Shown here in pieces: positions 26,817 through 35,884 of a DNA stretch of 64,000 nucleotides (positions within the stretch are counted from its first letter, which is position 1; each line of letters starts with the position of its first letter). The position numbers and the translations under genes were made by a program. Location: the NCBI GenBank assembly GCA_030429565.1, contig JAUIFE010000019.1, positions 93,952 to 157,951 on the forward strand, written 5' to 3'. The DNA comes from Holophagae bacterium. GTDB taxonomy: Bacteria > Acidobacteriota > Holophagae > Acanthopleuribacterales > Acanthopleuribacteraceae. Below the pieces are notes generated by a model. The model had not been told where the DNA came from, ran no database searches, and saw nothing but the letters and a program-made list of their open reading frames with translations.

Positions 26817-27933
26817 ACAATCGGCGCGTTACATTATGATCGGCGGCTTTTTAGGTGCCGGTAAAAGTACCGCCATTGCGCGGCTTGCGAGCCGTTTGGC
26901 CGATCGCGGCTTGCGCGTCGGACTAATCACCAATGACCAGGGCAACCGCTTGGTCGACACGTTGAACCTGAGCGCGCGCGGGTTTGACGTTGAAGAAATT
27001 CCCGGCGGCTGTTTTTGCTGCCGATTCGATTCCCTCATGCAGGCCGCTGAGAACCTGTCGCGCGAAACGCGGCCCGATGTGTTCATCGCCGAGCCGGTTG
27101 GGAGCTGCACCGATTTGGTTGCATCCGTGTCCTACCCGCTGCGTCGCATTTACGGCGACCAGTTTCGCGTGGCGCCGTTAAGTGTGCTGGTTGATCCCCG
27201 TCGCGCGCGCCGCGTGTTGGGTTTAAGCGACGAGCGCGGCTTTTCCGAAAAGGTCACCTACATTTACTTAAAACAGCTTGAAGAAGCGTCGATGATTGTG
27301 ATCAACAAATGCGACCTGCTCGACGACGGCGAATTCGACGCCTTGGCCCAGGCCTTGCGCGCGCGTTTTCCCCAAGCCGAAGTGCTCGGCGCCTCGGCCC
27401 GTGAAGGAACCGGGCTCGATACCTGGTTTGACGCCGTTTGGGAACGCGATATGCCGCTTGGCGAAACCATGCCCTTGGATTACCGCATCTACGCTGAAGG
27501 TGAAGCACTGCTGGGCTGGCTCAACGCTTCCTTGAAACTCAAAGCGACCGAACTGCAAGACGGCGATCAGTTGTTGCAGAACTTGGCGCGTGCGGTGCAG
27601 CTTCGTCTCAACAGTCTCAACATCGAAATCGCTCACTTCAAAATGACCCTAGATCCGCACGACGGCAGTGGTGAAATTGCCGTGTTGAACTTGGTCGGTT
27701 CGGAATACCGCCCTGAATTCACGATGTCGCTGGTGGACCCACTCCAGACCGGCGACCTGATTGTGAACTTGCGCGCCGAAGGGGAGCCGGCCCAACTGCA
27801 AGCAGTCCTCAACGACGCCATTGCGGCCTGTCAAACCCCTGGCATTCAATGGGAACTTGAACATTTAGAATGCTTTAAGCCAGGCGAACCGAAACCCATT
27901 TACCGTATGGCGCATGCCGAGGCGGAAGTATAG
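26803..27933 (+). CDS. CobW/COG0523-family G3E GTPase
   Basis: This 376-residue G3E GTPase has P-loop GGFLGAGKST at 14-23, a CFCC metal-binding motif at 70-73 in GGCFCCRF (a CxCC-type knuckle of COG0523), and NKCD for guanine. These proteins deliver metal ions to enzymes. It overlaps the GcvH-like gene by 14 bases with GGAGAAGG upstream, so the two are translationally coupled. The C-terminus (about 230-376) differs from classical CobW and could be cluster-specific. Target unknown. Confidence 0.88.
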   Translation: MESPKQSARYIMIGGFLGAGKSTAIARLASRLADRGLRVGLITNDQGNRLVDTLNLSARGFDVEEIPGGCFCCRFDSLMQAAENLSRETRPDVFIAEPVGSCTDLVASVSYPLRRIYGDQFRVAPLSVLVDPRRARRVLGLSDERGFSEKVTYIYLKQLEEASMIVINKCDLLDDGEFDALAQALRARFPQAEVLGASAREGTGLDTWFDAVWERDMPLGETMPLDYRIYAEGEALLGWLNASLKLKATELQDGDQLLQNLARAVQLRLNSLNIEIAHFKMTLDPHDGSGEIAVLNLVGSEYRPEFTMSLVDPLQTGDLIVNLRAEGEPAQLQAVLNDAIAACQTPGIQWELEHLECFKPGEPKPIYRMAHAEAEV

Positions 27934-27972
27934 CGCGGATTTGCCCCGCTCACCCCACGAGGAAGCTTGCTT

Positions 27973-28890
27973 ATGACTGTTACCGATTCATCCGCGGCCG
28001 CCGCCGCCAAGCAGGACACCAAAATTGTGTTTTGCCACTGCGCCTACACCAAGATTTTGCCCCAAAAAGTGAAGGACCAAGTGTTGGCCGGCCTCGACGC
28101 CGCCGACGTCGCTGTTGAAGAAGTTGAAGACCTGTGTCGGATGTCGGCAGAAAAAGACCCGCGTTTGCAAGAACTGGCCGGCGAGAAAACGCTCAAAATC
28201 GCCGCCTGTTTCCCGCGCGCCGTGAAATGGTTGTTCCACGCGGCGGAAACCCCGCTCGACGACAGCCGTCACGAAGTGCTCAACATGCGTGAATCCTCGG
28301 CTGAGGAAGTGTGCAGCGCGATTGTTGGTGAAAGTGTGACCGTACCGGAAGAGGTACCCGAAGCCGTCGCTGAAAAAAGTCAACCTTGGAAACCCTGGTT
28401 CCCGGTCATCGACTTTGACCGCTGCACCAACTGCATGCAGTGCTTGAGCTTCTGCTTGTTCGATGTTTACGGCGTGTCCGCCGATAAAAAAATCCAAGTG
28501 CAAAACCCAACCAAATGTAAAACGGACTGTCCGGCCTGTTCGCGCGTTTGTCCCGAAGCCGCCATCTTGTTTCCCAAATACCGCGCCGCGCCCATTAACG
28601 GTGCGCCGGTTAGCGAAGCCGATTTGGATCGCGAAAAGATGAAGGTCGACATTTCATCGTTACTGGGCGGTGACATTTACAGCCTGTTACGCGACCGCTC
28701 CACGCGGGCCCGATCGCGCTTTTCCAAGGAACGCGACGAGGAGCGTGCGCTCAAAGAACGCAAGCGCTGCCTGAAAAAGCTGCAAGAAACACTGGATATT
28801 CCGCAAGAACTGATGAATCAATTGCCTTCGTCCGAACAAATTCAAGATAAATTCAGTCAAGCATCGCAACGACCGAAAACTGAAGGCTAG
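27973..28890 (+). CDS. Ferredoxin-type protein with two [4Fe-4S] motifs and HdrA-like N-terminus
   Basis: This 305-residue iron-sulfur protein has CTNCMQCLSFC (C-x2-C-x2-C-x3-C) and CKTDCPACSRVCP (C-x3-C-x2-C-x3-C) in about residues 152-197, fit for two clusters. The N-terminal 95 residues include FCHCAYTKILPQKV, EDLCRM and KIAACFPRAVKW, reminiscent of the cysteine-containing N-terminal region of heterodisulfide reductase HdrA. The C-terminus is charged and helical. It probably carries electrons to a cluster enzyme. ATG 27973 has GAGGAAG upstream. Confidence 0.85.
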   Translation: MTVTDSSAAAAAKQDTKIVFCHCAYTKILPQKVKDQVLAGLDAADVAVEEVEDLCRMSAEKDPRLQELAGEKTLKIAACFPRAVKWLFHAAETPLDDSRHEVLNMRESSAEEVCSAIVGESVTVPEEVPEAVAEKSQPWKPWFPVIDFDRCTNCMQCLSFCLFDVYGVSADKKIQVQNPTKCKTDCPACSRVCPEAAILFPKYRAAPINGAPVSEADLDREKMKVDISSLLGGDIYSLLRDRSTRARSRFSKERDEERALKERKRCLKKLQETLDIPQELMNQLPSSEQIQDKFSQASQRPKTEG

Positions 28891-28962
28891 GCGCCGCGAC
28901 CCGCGTCTGTTGTCGCAACGCGTGGGTCGATTTAGTGTGGTTAACGATAGGGGAGCAACACC

Positions 28963-30687
28963 ATGAGTACCAGCGAATTTACCATCCCGAAGATGATTAC
29001 CTCGCGCGCCGAACGGCCCGCCGAGGCCAACGTGCCGCCGACCCAAGAACTGCGCCGCCAAATTAAAGACAAAGTGCGTGCCTTTGTGACCGAAAAAGCC
29101 TTGGTGCCGCCGATTCCCATCGACGACCTCAAAGTGTACGCGGTCGAGCTGGCCGAGCGCGAAGGGATCTCCCACGATTTCCTCAACTTTTTGGCCGTGT
29201 TAATGAACAACCAAAGTTGGGAAGACACACTGGCGACGATCCCTTTTAACCGTCGCTTGCTGTTATTACCCAAGTGTTTGCGCACCGAAGCCGTGTGTCC
29301 GGCGCCCTTCGATGAGTTCGGCCTGCTGTGCAAACAGTGCGGTCAGTGTTCGCTGGAAGACCTGCAAATCGAAGCCGAGAAACTCGGGTACGCTGTGCTG
29401 ATTGCCGAAGGGTCCGCGTTGGTCATGGCCATCATCGAAACCGGCAAAATCGACGCCATTGTCGGTGTTTCTTGTCTATCCGTGCTCGAACGCGCCTTCC
29501 CCTACATGGAAGCCGCCGCCATTCCCGGCGTCGCCATCCCGCTGCTGCAGGGTGATTGCCTCGATACCAACGTCGATCTCGACTGGGTTTGGGATGCGAT
29601 TCACCTGTCCAGTGAAGACAAAACGCGTCGGCTCAATTTAGAAACCCTGCGCAAGGATGTCAGCGGCTGGTTCACCGACGAACATCTGAGCCAAGTCATG
29701 GGCCCGGCCCAAGGCGAAAGCGAAAAAATCGCGCGCACCTGGCTGCGCCGCAACGGCAAACGCTGGCGCCCTTTTCTCGCCGCCTGTGTCGCCAAGGCGC
29801 TGGCCGAGGATCCCGAGGCGCCGTTGCCCGAGACCTTCCACAAATTAGCCGTCGGCATTGAATGTTTTCACAAAGCCTCGCTCATTCACGACGATATTGA
29901 GGACGGCGACGACCTGCGTTACGGCGAGCAAACCCTGCACGCGCTTTACGGTGAAGCCATGGCCATTAACATCGGTGACTTACTCATCGGTGAAGGTTAC
30001 CGCTTGATTGCCGAGTGCGAGGCGCCGCCCGCCGCTGTTGCTGAAATGCTGCGTATTGCCGCCATTGGTCAGCGCGATCTGTGTGTGGGTCAAGGTCGTG
30101 AGCTCGAGTGGTTGCGCGCGCCGCTGCCGCTAAAAGTGAACGACGTGCTGGGCATTTTCTCCAAAAAAACCGCGCCTGCTTTTGAGGTCGCCTTGCGTAT
30201 TGGCGCCGCTTTCGCCGGTGCCGACGCCAAGGTTCACGATGCCCTGGCCACTTACAGCGAGGCGCTCGGCATTGCCTACCAAATCCACGACGACTTACAG
30301 GATGCCGGCGCCGATGAGGCCGATGACATCGAAGCGCTGCGGCCTTCGGTCCTGCTGGCCATGGCCCATCAACGGGCCAAGGGCGAGGACAAGGCATTTT
30401 TAACCAAACTTTGGTCGCGCCAAACCGGTGACCATCCCGATTATGCCGCCGAAGTGAAGCGGCTGTATCAGGTTCACGACATTGTCGACCGCGCCCAACA
30501 AATGGAAAACACCTACCGCGACCAGGCCGTGAAATCACTGCAAGCACTGGAGAGTATTAACCTCAAAGGCTTGTTGCGACGCGTGCTTGGCAAAATTTTC
30601 GACGATCTTGAAATAAAGGATTGGTGCCGTGAGTATGAGGCTCGAAATGCTGCAGACCGCGAGGCTCGCACCCCGTTTACTGTCTGA
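28963..30687 (+). CDS. Fusion of DUF116 and polyprenyl diphosphate synthase
   Basis: This 574-residue protein joins two families. Residues about 85-225 match DUF116, with cysteine clusters LPKCLRTEAVC and CKQCGQCS. Residues about 250-560 are a trans-isoprenyl diphosphate synthase: first Asp-rich motif DDIED at 310-314, second DDLQD at 443-447, both intact, plus FHKASLIHDD. It should elongate isoprenyl diphosphates; chain length is unknown. ATG 28963 has GGGGAG upstream. Its 3' end overlaps the next gene by 59 bases, so coupled translation is likely. Confidence 0.9.
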   Translation: MSTSEFTIPKMITSRAERPAEANVPPTQELRRQIKDKVRAFVTEKALVPPIPIDDLKVYAVELAEREGISHDFLNFLAVLMNNQSWEDTLATIPFNRRLLLLPKCLRTEAVCPAPFDEFGLLCKQCGQCSLEDLQIEAEKLGYAVLIAEGSALVMAIIETGKIDAIVGVSCLSVLERAFPYMEAAAIPGVAIPLLQGDCLDTNVDLDWVWDAIHLSSEDKTRRLNLETLRKDVSGWFTDEHLSQVMGPAQGESEKIARTWLRRNGKRWRPFLAACVAKALAEDPEAPLPETFHKLAVGIECFHKASLIHDDIEDGDDLRYGEQTLHALYGEAMAINIGDLLIGEGYRLIAECEAPPAAVAEMLRIAAIGQRDLCVGQGRELEWLRAPLPLKVNDVLGIFSKKTAPAFEVALRIGAAFAGADAKVHDALATYSEALGIAYQIHDDLQDAGADEADDIEALRPSVLLAMAHQRAKGEDKAFLTKLWSRQTGDHPDYAAEVKRLYQVHDIVDRAQQMENTYRDQAVKSLQALESINLKGLLRRVLGKIFDDLEIKDWCREYEARNAADREARTPFTV

Positions 30688-31504
30688 CGCTAGCGAACTC
30701 GTCGCGCGCTTTACCTTAGATCAGCTTCATCCTCAGGGTGGGTTCGTCGATCGCGGCGGCGATTGCGACCTGTATTACACCGTTTTCGGTTTAGGCAACC
30801 TGTTGGCTTTGCGCCAAACCGTGCCGCACGAGACCCTTGCCGGTTATTTGCAGCGCTTTGACGCCGGTGCCGAGCTCGACCTGATCCACCGTTGCGCGCT
30901 CGTGCGCGCCTGGGCCGGGTTGGGCGCCGTGCCGGCCGACTTGCGCGACGGCTTGGCCGCCGGTATTGAAGCTTATCGCAGTGACGACGGGGGTTTTAAC
31001 GAAACGCGCGGCGAAGCCGAGGGCAGCGCGTACGGCGCTTTCTTGGCCGTCGCCGCCTACCAAGATTTGGAACGCGACCTGCCGCAAGCCGAACGCGTGC
31101 TGGCCTCGGTGCAAGCCTTGGCCACTGCCGATGGTGGCTTTTCCAATTATCGCGGCTTGCCGGTTGGGACCACGCCCGCTTTTTCCGCCGCCGAAAACGT
31201 GTTGCGTGCGCTTGGACAACCCCTCGACGCCGACCGCGCTTCGTGGCTGATGGATCGCCGGCAACACGGCGGCTTTCTCGCCGTTCCGGGTGCACCCATG
31301 CCCGATCTCCTGTCGACCGCCGTTGCTTTGTACGCCTTGACCGCCATGCAGGTATCGCTCGATATTATCCGGGAACCCTGTCTGGATTACATTGATACCC
31401 TGTGGGTTAACACCGGCGCTTTTTACGGGAATTGGGGCGATGACATCCTCGATTGCGAATACACCTTTTACGGATTGCTCGCTTTGGGTTGTTTGGCGCT
31501 CTGA
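30629..31504 (+). CDS. Small prenyltransferase/squalene-cyclase-fold protein
   Basis: This 291-residue alpha-alpha toroid protein has repeats like those of protein prenyltransferase beta subunits and terpene cyclases: PQGGFVDRGGD, DDGGFNETRG, ADGGFSNYRG, then WGDDILDCEYTFYGLL. The Gly-Gly-Phe turns recur every 45-60 residues. No DXDD motif is seen, so it may bind isoprenoids, prenylate, or act as a partner. GTG 30629 has AAAGGA about 8 bases before; ATG 30635 is an alternative. It overlaps the DUF116-synthase gene by 59 bases. Confidence 0.8.
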   Translation: MSMRLEMLQTARLAPRLLSDASELVARFTLDQLHPQGGFVDRGGDCDLYYTVFGLGNLLALRQTVPHETLAGYLQRFDAGAELDLIHRCALVRAWAGLGAVPADLRDGLAAGIEAYRSDDGGFNETRGEAEGSAYGAFLAVAAYQDLERDLPQAERVLASVQALATADGGFSNYRGLPVGTTPAFSAAENVLRALGQPLDADRASWLMDRRQHGGFLAVPGAPMPDLLSTAVALYALTAMQVSLDIIREPCLDYIDTLWVNTGAFYGNWGDDILDCEYTFYGLLALGCLAL

Positions 31505-31642
31505 AAAAGTGACTAAGTGTGATCTAGCGCGAATTATATTGAATAGGGAAACGCGAAACTTGAAGAAATCCTTTCTGGAGTCGATGTTAATTTGGTGTCC
31601 CTAGAAAAATAATTTGGTTGCGTTGTTAATGCAGGAGTAGTT

Positions 31643-33523
31643 ATGACTGCGCTAGGAATGAATCGGACCTTTGAACCTGCTGATTTTGTTTGGGCCCACC
31701 AGACCCTGGTGGACGGCCTGCTCGGTTGGCGCGAGCTCGACGGCTTTTGGGAAGGGGAACTCTCCACCAGCGCACTGTCCACCGCCACCGCCGTTGTCGC
31801 CCTTTATTTAGTTGATAGCGACGGCTACCGACCCATGATCGTCGACGGTGTTCACTGGTTGGCGCGCAACGCCAATGCCGACGGTGGTTGGGGCGATACC
31901 GTGCGCAGCGATTCAAACGTCAGTACCACCGCCCTTGCCTGGGGTGCTTTGTCGCTCGTCGACGACCTGACCACCCGTGCCGCCGTTCAGCAAGCCGAAG
32001 CTTGGTTGACCGAGGAAATTGGCACGCCCACCCCCGAAAACATCGCCACCGCCATGCGGCGCATCTACGGTGCCGACCAAACCTTTGCCGTGCCGATTCT
32101 GACCATGCTCGCGCTTTGTGGGCGCATGGGTTCCGGTCGCGGCGCTTGGCGCCACATCAACCACTTGCCGTTCGAACTGGCCGCCGTGCCGCAAAAGTGG
32201 TATCACCTGCTGCAGTTGCCCGTCGTGAGTTACGCTTTGCCCGCGCTGATCGCCATTGGCCAAACCATCCAACACCACAAACCCACCTGGAACCCCGTCA
32301 CCGGTGTCGCGCGTATGTTGACGCGCGGTCGCACCCTGGACATTCTCACGCGCATTCAGCCTGAAGACGGCGGTTTTCTCGAGGCGGTGCCGCTGACCTC
32401 TTTTGTGGTGATGTCGCTCGCATCCATGGGCCACAAGGACCATCCGGTCGTGCAGAAGGGTTGCGCCTTTCTCAAATCGCTGGTCAAACACGACGGATCC
32501 TGGGCGATTGACACCCACCTCGCCACCTGGCTGACGACGCTTTCGATTAACGCGCTGTCGCGCCACGGTGATTTCCTCAAAGACGCCGACAAAACCAAGC
32601 TCAAAAAATGGCTGCTCGATCAGCAGTACCACCACGTCCATCCCTTTACCGGTGCCGAGCCGGGTGGATGGGCCTGGACGCCGCTGCCAGGCGGTGTGCC
32701 CGATGCCGACGATACCTCTGGTGCCGTGATTGCGCTTGCCAATTTGGCCGAGGCCTCCCACGAAGTCGACCAGGCCGCCAAGGCCGGGCTCGGTTGGTTG
32801 GCGGGCTTGCAAAATCGCGACGGCGGCATGCCCACCTTCTGCCGTGGTTGGGGTAACCTGCCCTTTGACCGCAGTTGTCCCGACATCACCGCCCACGCCC
32901 TGCAGGCCTTTTCCGCGTGGAAGTTTCGCGGTGTGGTCGGCGACGAACACGACGACACCATTGAACGCGCCAAGCAGTATTTGGCGCAAACGCAGCGGCC
33001 CGACGGTAGTTGGGTGCCGCTGTGGTTCGGCAACCAAGCCGACAGCCACAACGAAAACCCCGTGTACGGCACCGCCAGGGTTTTGTTGGGCTTGCAAGCT
33101 TGGTGGGCCATGGACGACACCGTCGACGCCCAGTTGGTCAACATGATCAAACGCGGTCGCGCTTGGCTGCGCAATCAAATTAACGAGGACGGCGGCTACG
33201 GCGGCGCCCGTGGTTTGCCCTCATCGATTGAAGAAACCGCTTTGGCGATTGAAGCCCTCGCTGTCGGTTTACCAGAAGAAGTCGTTGAGGATCCTGCGCT
33301 GATTGCCGATTGGCACCGCATCCAGTCGGCTGTCGCTTGGCTAATTGACCACGTGCGCCTCAAAGGCGAAATGGAAGCCGCCCCGATTGGGTTCTACTTC
33401 GCCAATCTGTGGTACTTCGAACGTCTGTACCCACTCATTTTCGCAACCGGCGCCATCAACGCCGTCGCCGCTAGGAGGGCGTGGTTTCGCGTCGCACCCG
33501 GTCTCGTCTCGATACCCGCCTGA
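31643..33523 (+). CDS. Squalene-hopene-type class II terpene cyclase
   Basis: This 626-residue class II cyclase has its DXDD acid motif intact as DADD at 354-357 (VPDADDTSG), near the expected place in squalene-hopene cyclases. QW-type repeats include DGGWGDTV, DGSWAIDT, DGSWVPLWFG and DGGYGGARG. The C-terminus NLWYFERLYPLIFATGAI matches cyclase ends. The sequence is shorter and diverged from hopene cyclases (usual 630-720), so product may differ. AGGAG is 5 bases before ATG 31643. A 138-base A+T-rich gap before it may hold its own promoter. Confidence 0.9.
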   Translation: MTALGMNRTFEPADFVWAHQTLVDGLLGWRELDGFWEGELSTSALSTATAVVALYLVDSDGYRPMIVDGVHWLARNANADGGWGDTVRSDSNVSTTALAWGALSLVDDLTTRAAVQQAEAWLTEEIGTPTPENIATAMRRIYGADQTFAVPILTMLALCGRMGSGRGAWRHINHLPFELAAVPQKWYHLLQLPVVSYALPALIAIGQTIQHHKPTWNPVTGVARMLTRGRTLDILTRIQPEDGGFLEAVPLTSFVVMSLASMGHKDHPVVQKGCAFLKSLVKHDGSWAIDTHLATWLTTLSINALSRHGDFLKDADKTKLKKWLLDQQYHHVHPFTGAEPGGWAWTPLPGGVPDADDTSGAVIALANLAEASHEVDQAAKAGLGWLAGLQNRDGGMPTFCRGWGNLPFDRSCPDITAHALQAFSAWKFRGVVGDEHDDTIERAKQYLAQTQRPDGSWVPLWFGNQADSHNENPVYGTARVLLGLQAWWAMDDTVDAQLVNMIKRGRAWLRNQINEDGGYGGARGLPSSIEETALAIEALAVGLPEEVVEDPALIADWHRIQSAVAWLIDHVRLKGEMEAAPIGFYFANLWYFERLYPLIFATGAINAVAARRAWFRVAPGLVSIPA

Positions 33524-33924
33524 CGCCTGAGGTTACGCGGCGCATAATCCAGCAAAGCACACCGGCCGCGCGCCGGTAGGCCAACCCATTTTGCATCAGG
33601 GCCAAGTGCGTCGCCATTGGTCGGACGTGGACGGATGTGCAGGAAATGGAGCGGATTATCTTGGCCTGGCTCGGCCAAGCGGCACGGCGTGCGTCAACAA
33701 TTATTGAATGAGCGTAGGTGAGCTAAGTTCTTGCTTTAAATATCTTGACGCCTGTGGTCGGCGGTCTCGGCCGCGATTAACGGTTCTATTTGACGGAATG
33801 TCCTTAATGCGAGCCATATTATTCCGATAGCTATAAGTACATCCGCTTAATGACCAAAGAGCCATTTTCACCAAGGTACCGACGACCGAGCCGGCACCCC
33901 TCAGCATGATCCGAAGAGGGAGCC
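33524..33924 (+). other. Intergenic gap after the terpenoid cluster
   Basis: No gene is seen in these 401 bases. A G+C hairpin (ACCGGC/GCCGGT, 33561-33577) follows the cyclase stop by 37 bases but lacks a T-run. The right half is A+T-richer and probably holds the promoter of the receptor operon; no confident -35/-10 pair was found. Confidence 0.5.
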
Positions 33925-35877
33925 ATGATTTACGCTGTCTTCTGTGTTCTTCTATTCTGGCAAAACCATGACCCTGACGATCACTGGGTCCGTTTGACGG
34001 AGCTGACGCCTGAGGAATTGAGCAATATTGAGGTCCTCGTTGCGGACAAGACACCGCAAAAAATTGCCGAGGTTCCACGCGCGGTCTACGTGTTAACCCA
34101 AACCGAATTGCAAAATGCGGGTGTGACCCATTTGGTCGACGCCTTGCGGTTGGTGCCCGGCGTCTTCGTTGGCCAAATTCAGGCCAACCAATGGGCATCC
34201 GGGGTGCGCGGCTTCAACAGCAGGCTGTCGCGCTCGCTGCTCGTGTTGGTCGACGGCCGGAGCGTGTACAACCCGTTGTTTGCCGGTGTCTATTGGGAAC
34301 TGCAGGATACTTTGATTGCCGACATCGCCCGCATTGAAGTGATTTTGGGACCGGCCGGTTCGATTTGGGGTTCGAACGCAATGAATGGGGTGATCAACAT
34401 CGTGACGCAGGCGCCGCAGGAAAGCCAGGGCGGTTTGGTCGAAATAGGCGGCGGCTCAGTTGAGGCATCGCGGCTCGCTTTTCGTTATGGTGGAACCACG
34501 GCCGGCGGTGCGGCCTACCGCGTGTACGGCAAAGGTTTTGACGTCGAGCCCGCCGTCCATGCCGAAGGCGATGCCTTCGACGCCTGGGACTCGCGTCAAA
34601 TCGGTTGGGCGGTGACCCGCCGTCGGGGCGACGGCGAATTTCGCTGGCAAGGCGACGTTTACCGCAAACGGCTGGGTGAACAGACCGGTTACAGTGAAAT
34701 TTCGCCGCCGCGCGTGGTGCCGTTGCTCGAGCAAAGCGTGGTTGACGGCGCCAATCTGGTCGGCCGCTGGGAGCGCCCCTTCGGCAAAAAAACCCTGTTC
34801 GTCCGATCCTTTGTGGATTGGATGGACCGCAACGATCCTCAGTTCCACGAGCGCCGTCTCACCGCTGATTTTGAACTGCGCGTGCTGCAGCCGCGCGGCA
34901 ATCATCGTCTGCAGTGGGGAGGCGGATACCGCTACAGCGCTGATCGAACGACCTCGCCGCCGACGCTGTTCTTTGATCCCGCCGACGATCAACTGCATAT
35001 CGGTCACTTATTCGTGGCGGACCATTGGCAGGTTCCGCGGACTCGACTCAGCCTCAATTTCGGCATGAAAATGGAGGCCAACAACTATACGGATCTTGAG
35101 TGGCAACCCAAGGTGAGTGCGATTTGGCGGCTGTCCGAACGGCTTCAAGTGTGGGCCGCTGTCTCGCGGGCCGTACGTCTGCCTTCGCGGCTAGAGCGTG
35201 GTTTGGAAATCATCAATCTCATCAACGAAGACCCCGCCACCTTTACCCATATTAGCGCCAATCCCGATTTCCAATCGGAAGAGGCGGTGATTGCCGAGTG
35301 GGGGCTGCGCCGCCGTTTTCATGCGACCTTCGCATCTCACATCAACCTGTTCCACGGTACCTACCGAAACCTGCTGAGCATTGAGGTTGAGCCGGCGACT
35401 TTTATCCCTGATCCTGAGCCGGGCCGCTTCGAAATTCCCTTCACCTTGGGTAACGGCCTGAGCGCGGAAGCGAGTGGCGGCGAATGGCAAGCGCGCTGGC
35501 AACCTAATGACGATTGGTTGGTGAAGGCTCATTTTGCCTACCTCGACCTCGATCTTGCCTTGGAACCCTGGAGCACGGACCCCTCTACCGCGGCGGGGAC
35601 CGAGGGCTCAAGCCCGCACCAACAAGCGGGTTTGCATGCCTACTACACACCCAACACCACCTTTAGCGCCGGCCTGCTGCTGCGTTATGTGGGCGATATG
35701 CCCGCCGTTGATGTCGACGCTTATTGGCAGGCCGACCTGCACCTCAGTTACCGGGTCGGTCAACGCTGGCAAGCGGCGCTCACCGGCAATCGGTTACGCG
35801 CTTCGCGCCAGAGTGAGTTCGACGGCCAAATCGCTTTCCGTCGCGCTTGGCGCGCCAAACTTTCTTACCGTTGGTGA
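33925..35877 (+). CDS. TonB-dependent outer-membrane receptor
   Basis: This 650-residue receptor has a short signal-like start (MIYAVFCVLLFWQ), a plug domain (about 45-160: VPRAVYVLTQTELQNAG, LRLVPGVFVGQ, VRGFNSR, LVLVDGRSVYNP, IEVILGPAGSIWGSNAMNGV), then a 22-strand-type barrel ending in aromatic KLSYRW. The sequence IEVLVADKTPQKI near residue 35 may hold the TonB box. Ligand unknown. The gene starts a unit with the YfiR-like protein and hybrid kinase, suggesting a sensed nutrient or signal. Confidence 0.92.
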   Translation: MIYAVFCVLLFWQNHDPDDHWVRLTELTPEELSNIEVLVADKTPQKIAEVPRAVYVLTQTELQNAGVTHLVDALRLVPGVFVGQIQANQWASGVRGFNSRLSRSLLVLVDGRSVYNPLFAGVYWELQDTLIADIARIEVILGPAGSIWGSNAMNGVINIVTQAPQESQGGLVEIGGGSVEASRLAFRYGGTTAGGAAYRVYGKGFDVEPAVHAEGDAFDAWDSRQIGWAVTRRRGDGEFRWQGDVYRKRLGEQTGYSEISPPRVVPLLEQSVVDGANLVGRWERPFGKKTLFVRSFVDWMDRNDPQFHERRLTADFELRVLQPRGNHRLQWGGGYRYSADRTTSPPTLFFDPADDQLHIGHLFVADHWQVPRTRLSLNFGMKMEANNYTDLEWQPKVSAIWRLSERLQVWAAVSRAVRLPSRLERGLEIINLINEDPATFTHISANPDFQSEEAVIAEWGLRRRFHATFASHINLFHGTYRNLLSIEVEPATFIPDPEPGRFEIPFTLGNGLSAEASGGEWQARWQPNDDWLVKAHFAYLDLDLALEPWSTDPSTAAGTEGSSPHQQAGLHAYYTPNTTFSAGLLLRYVGDMPAVDVDAYWQADLHLSYRVGQRWQAALTGNRLRASRQSEFDGQIAFRRAWRAKLSYRW

Positions 35878-35884
35878 TGCCTTG

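Noticed and set aside
31913..33178. 421-residue minus-strand open frame
   Set aside because: It is antisense to the class II cyclase, which has a complete DXDD motif and QW repeats.
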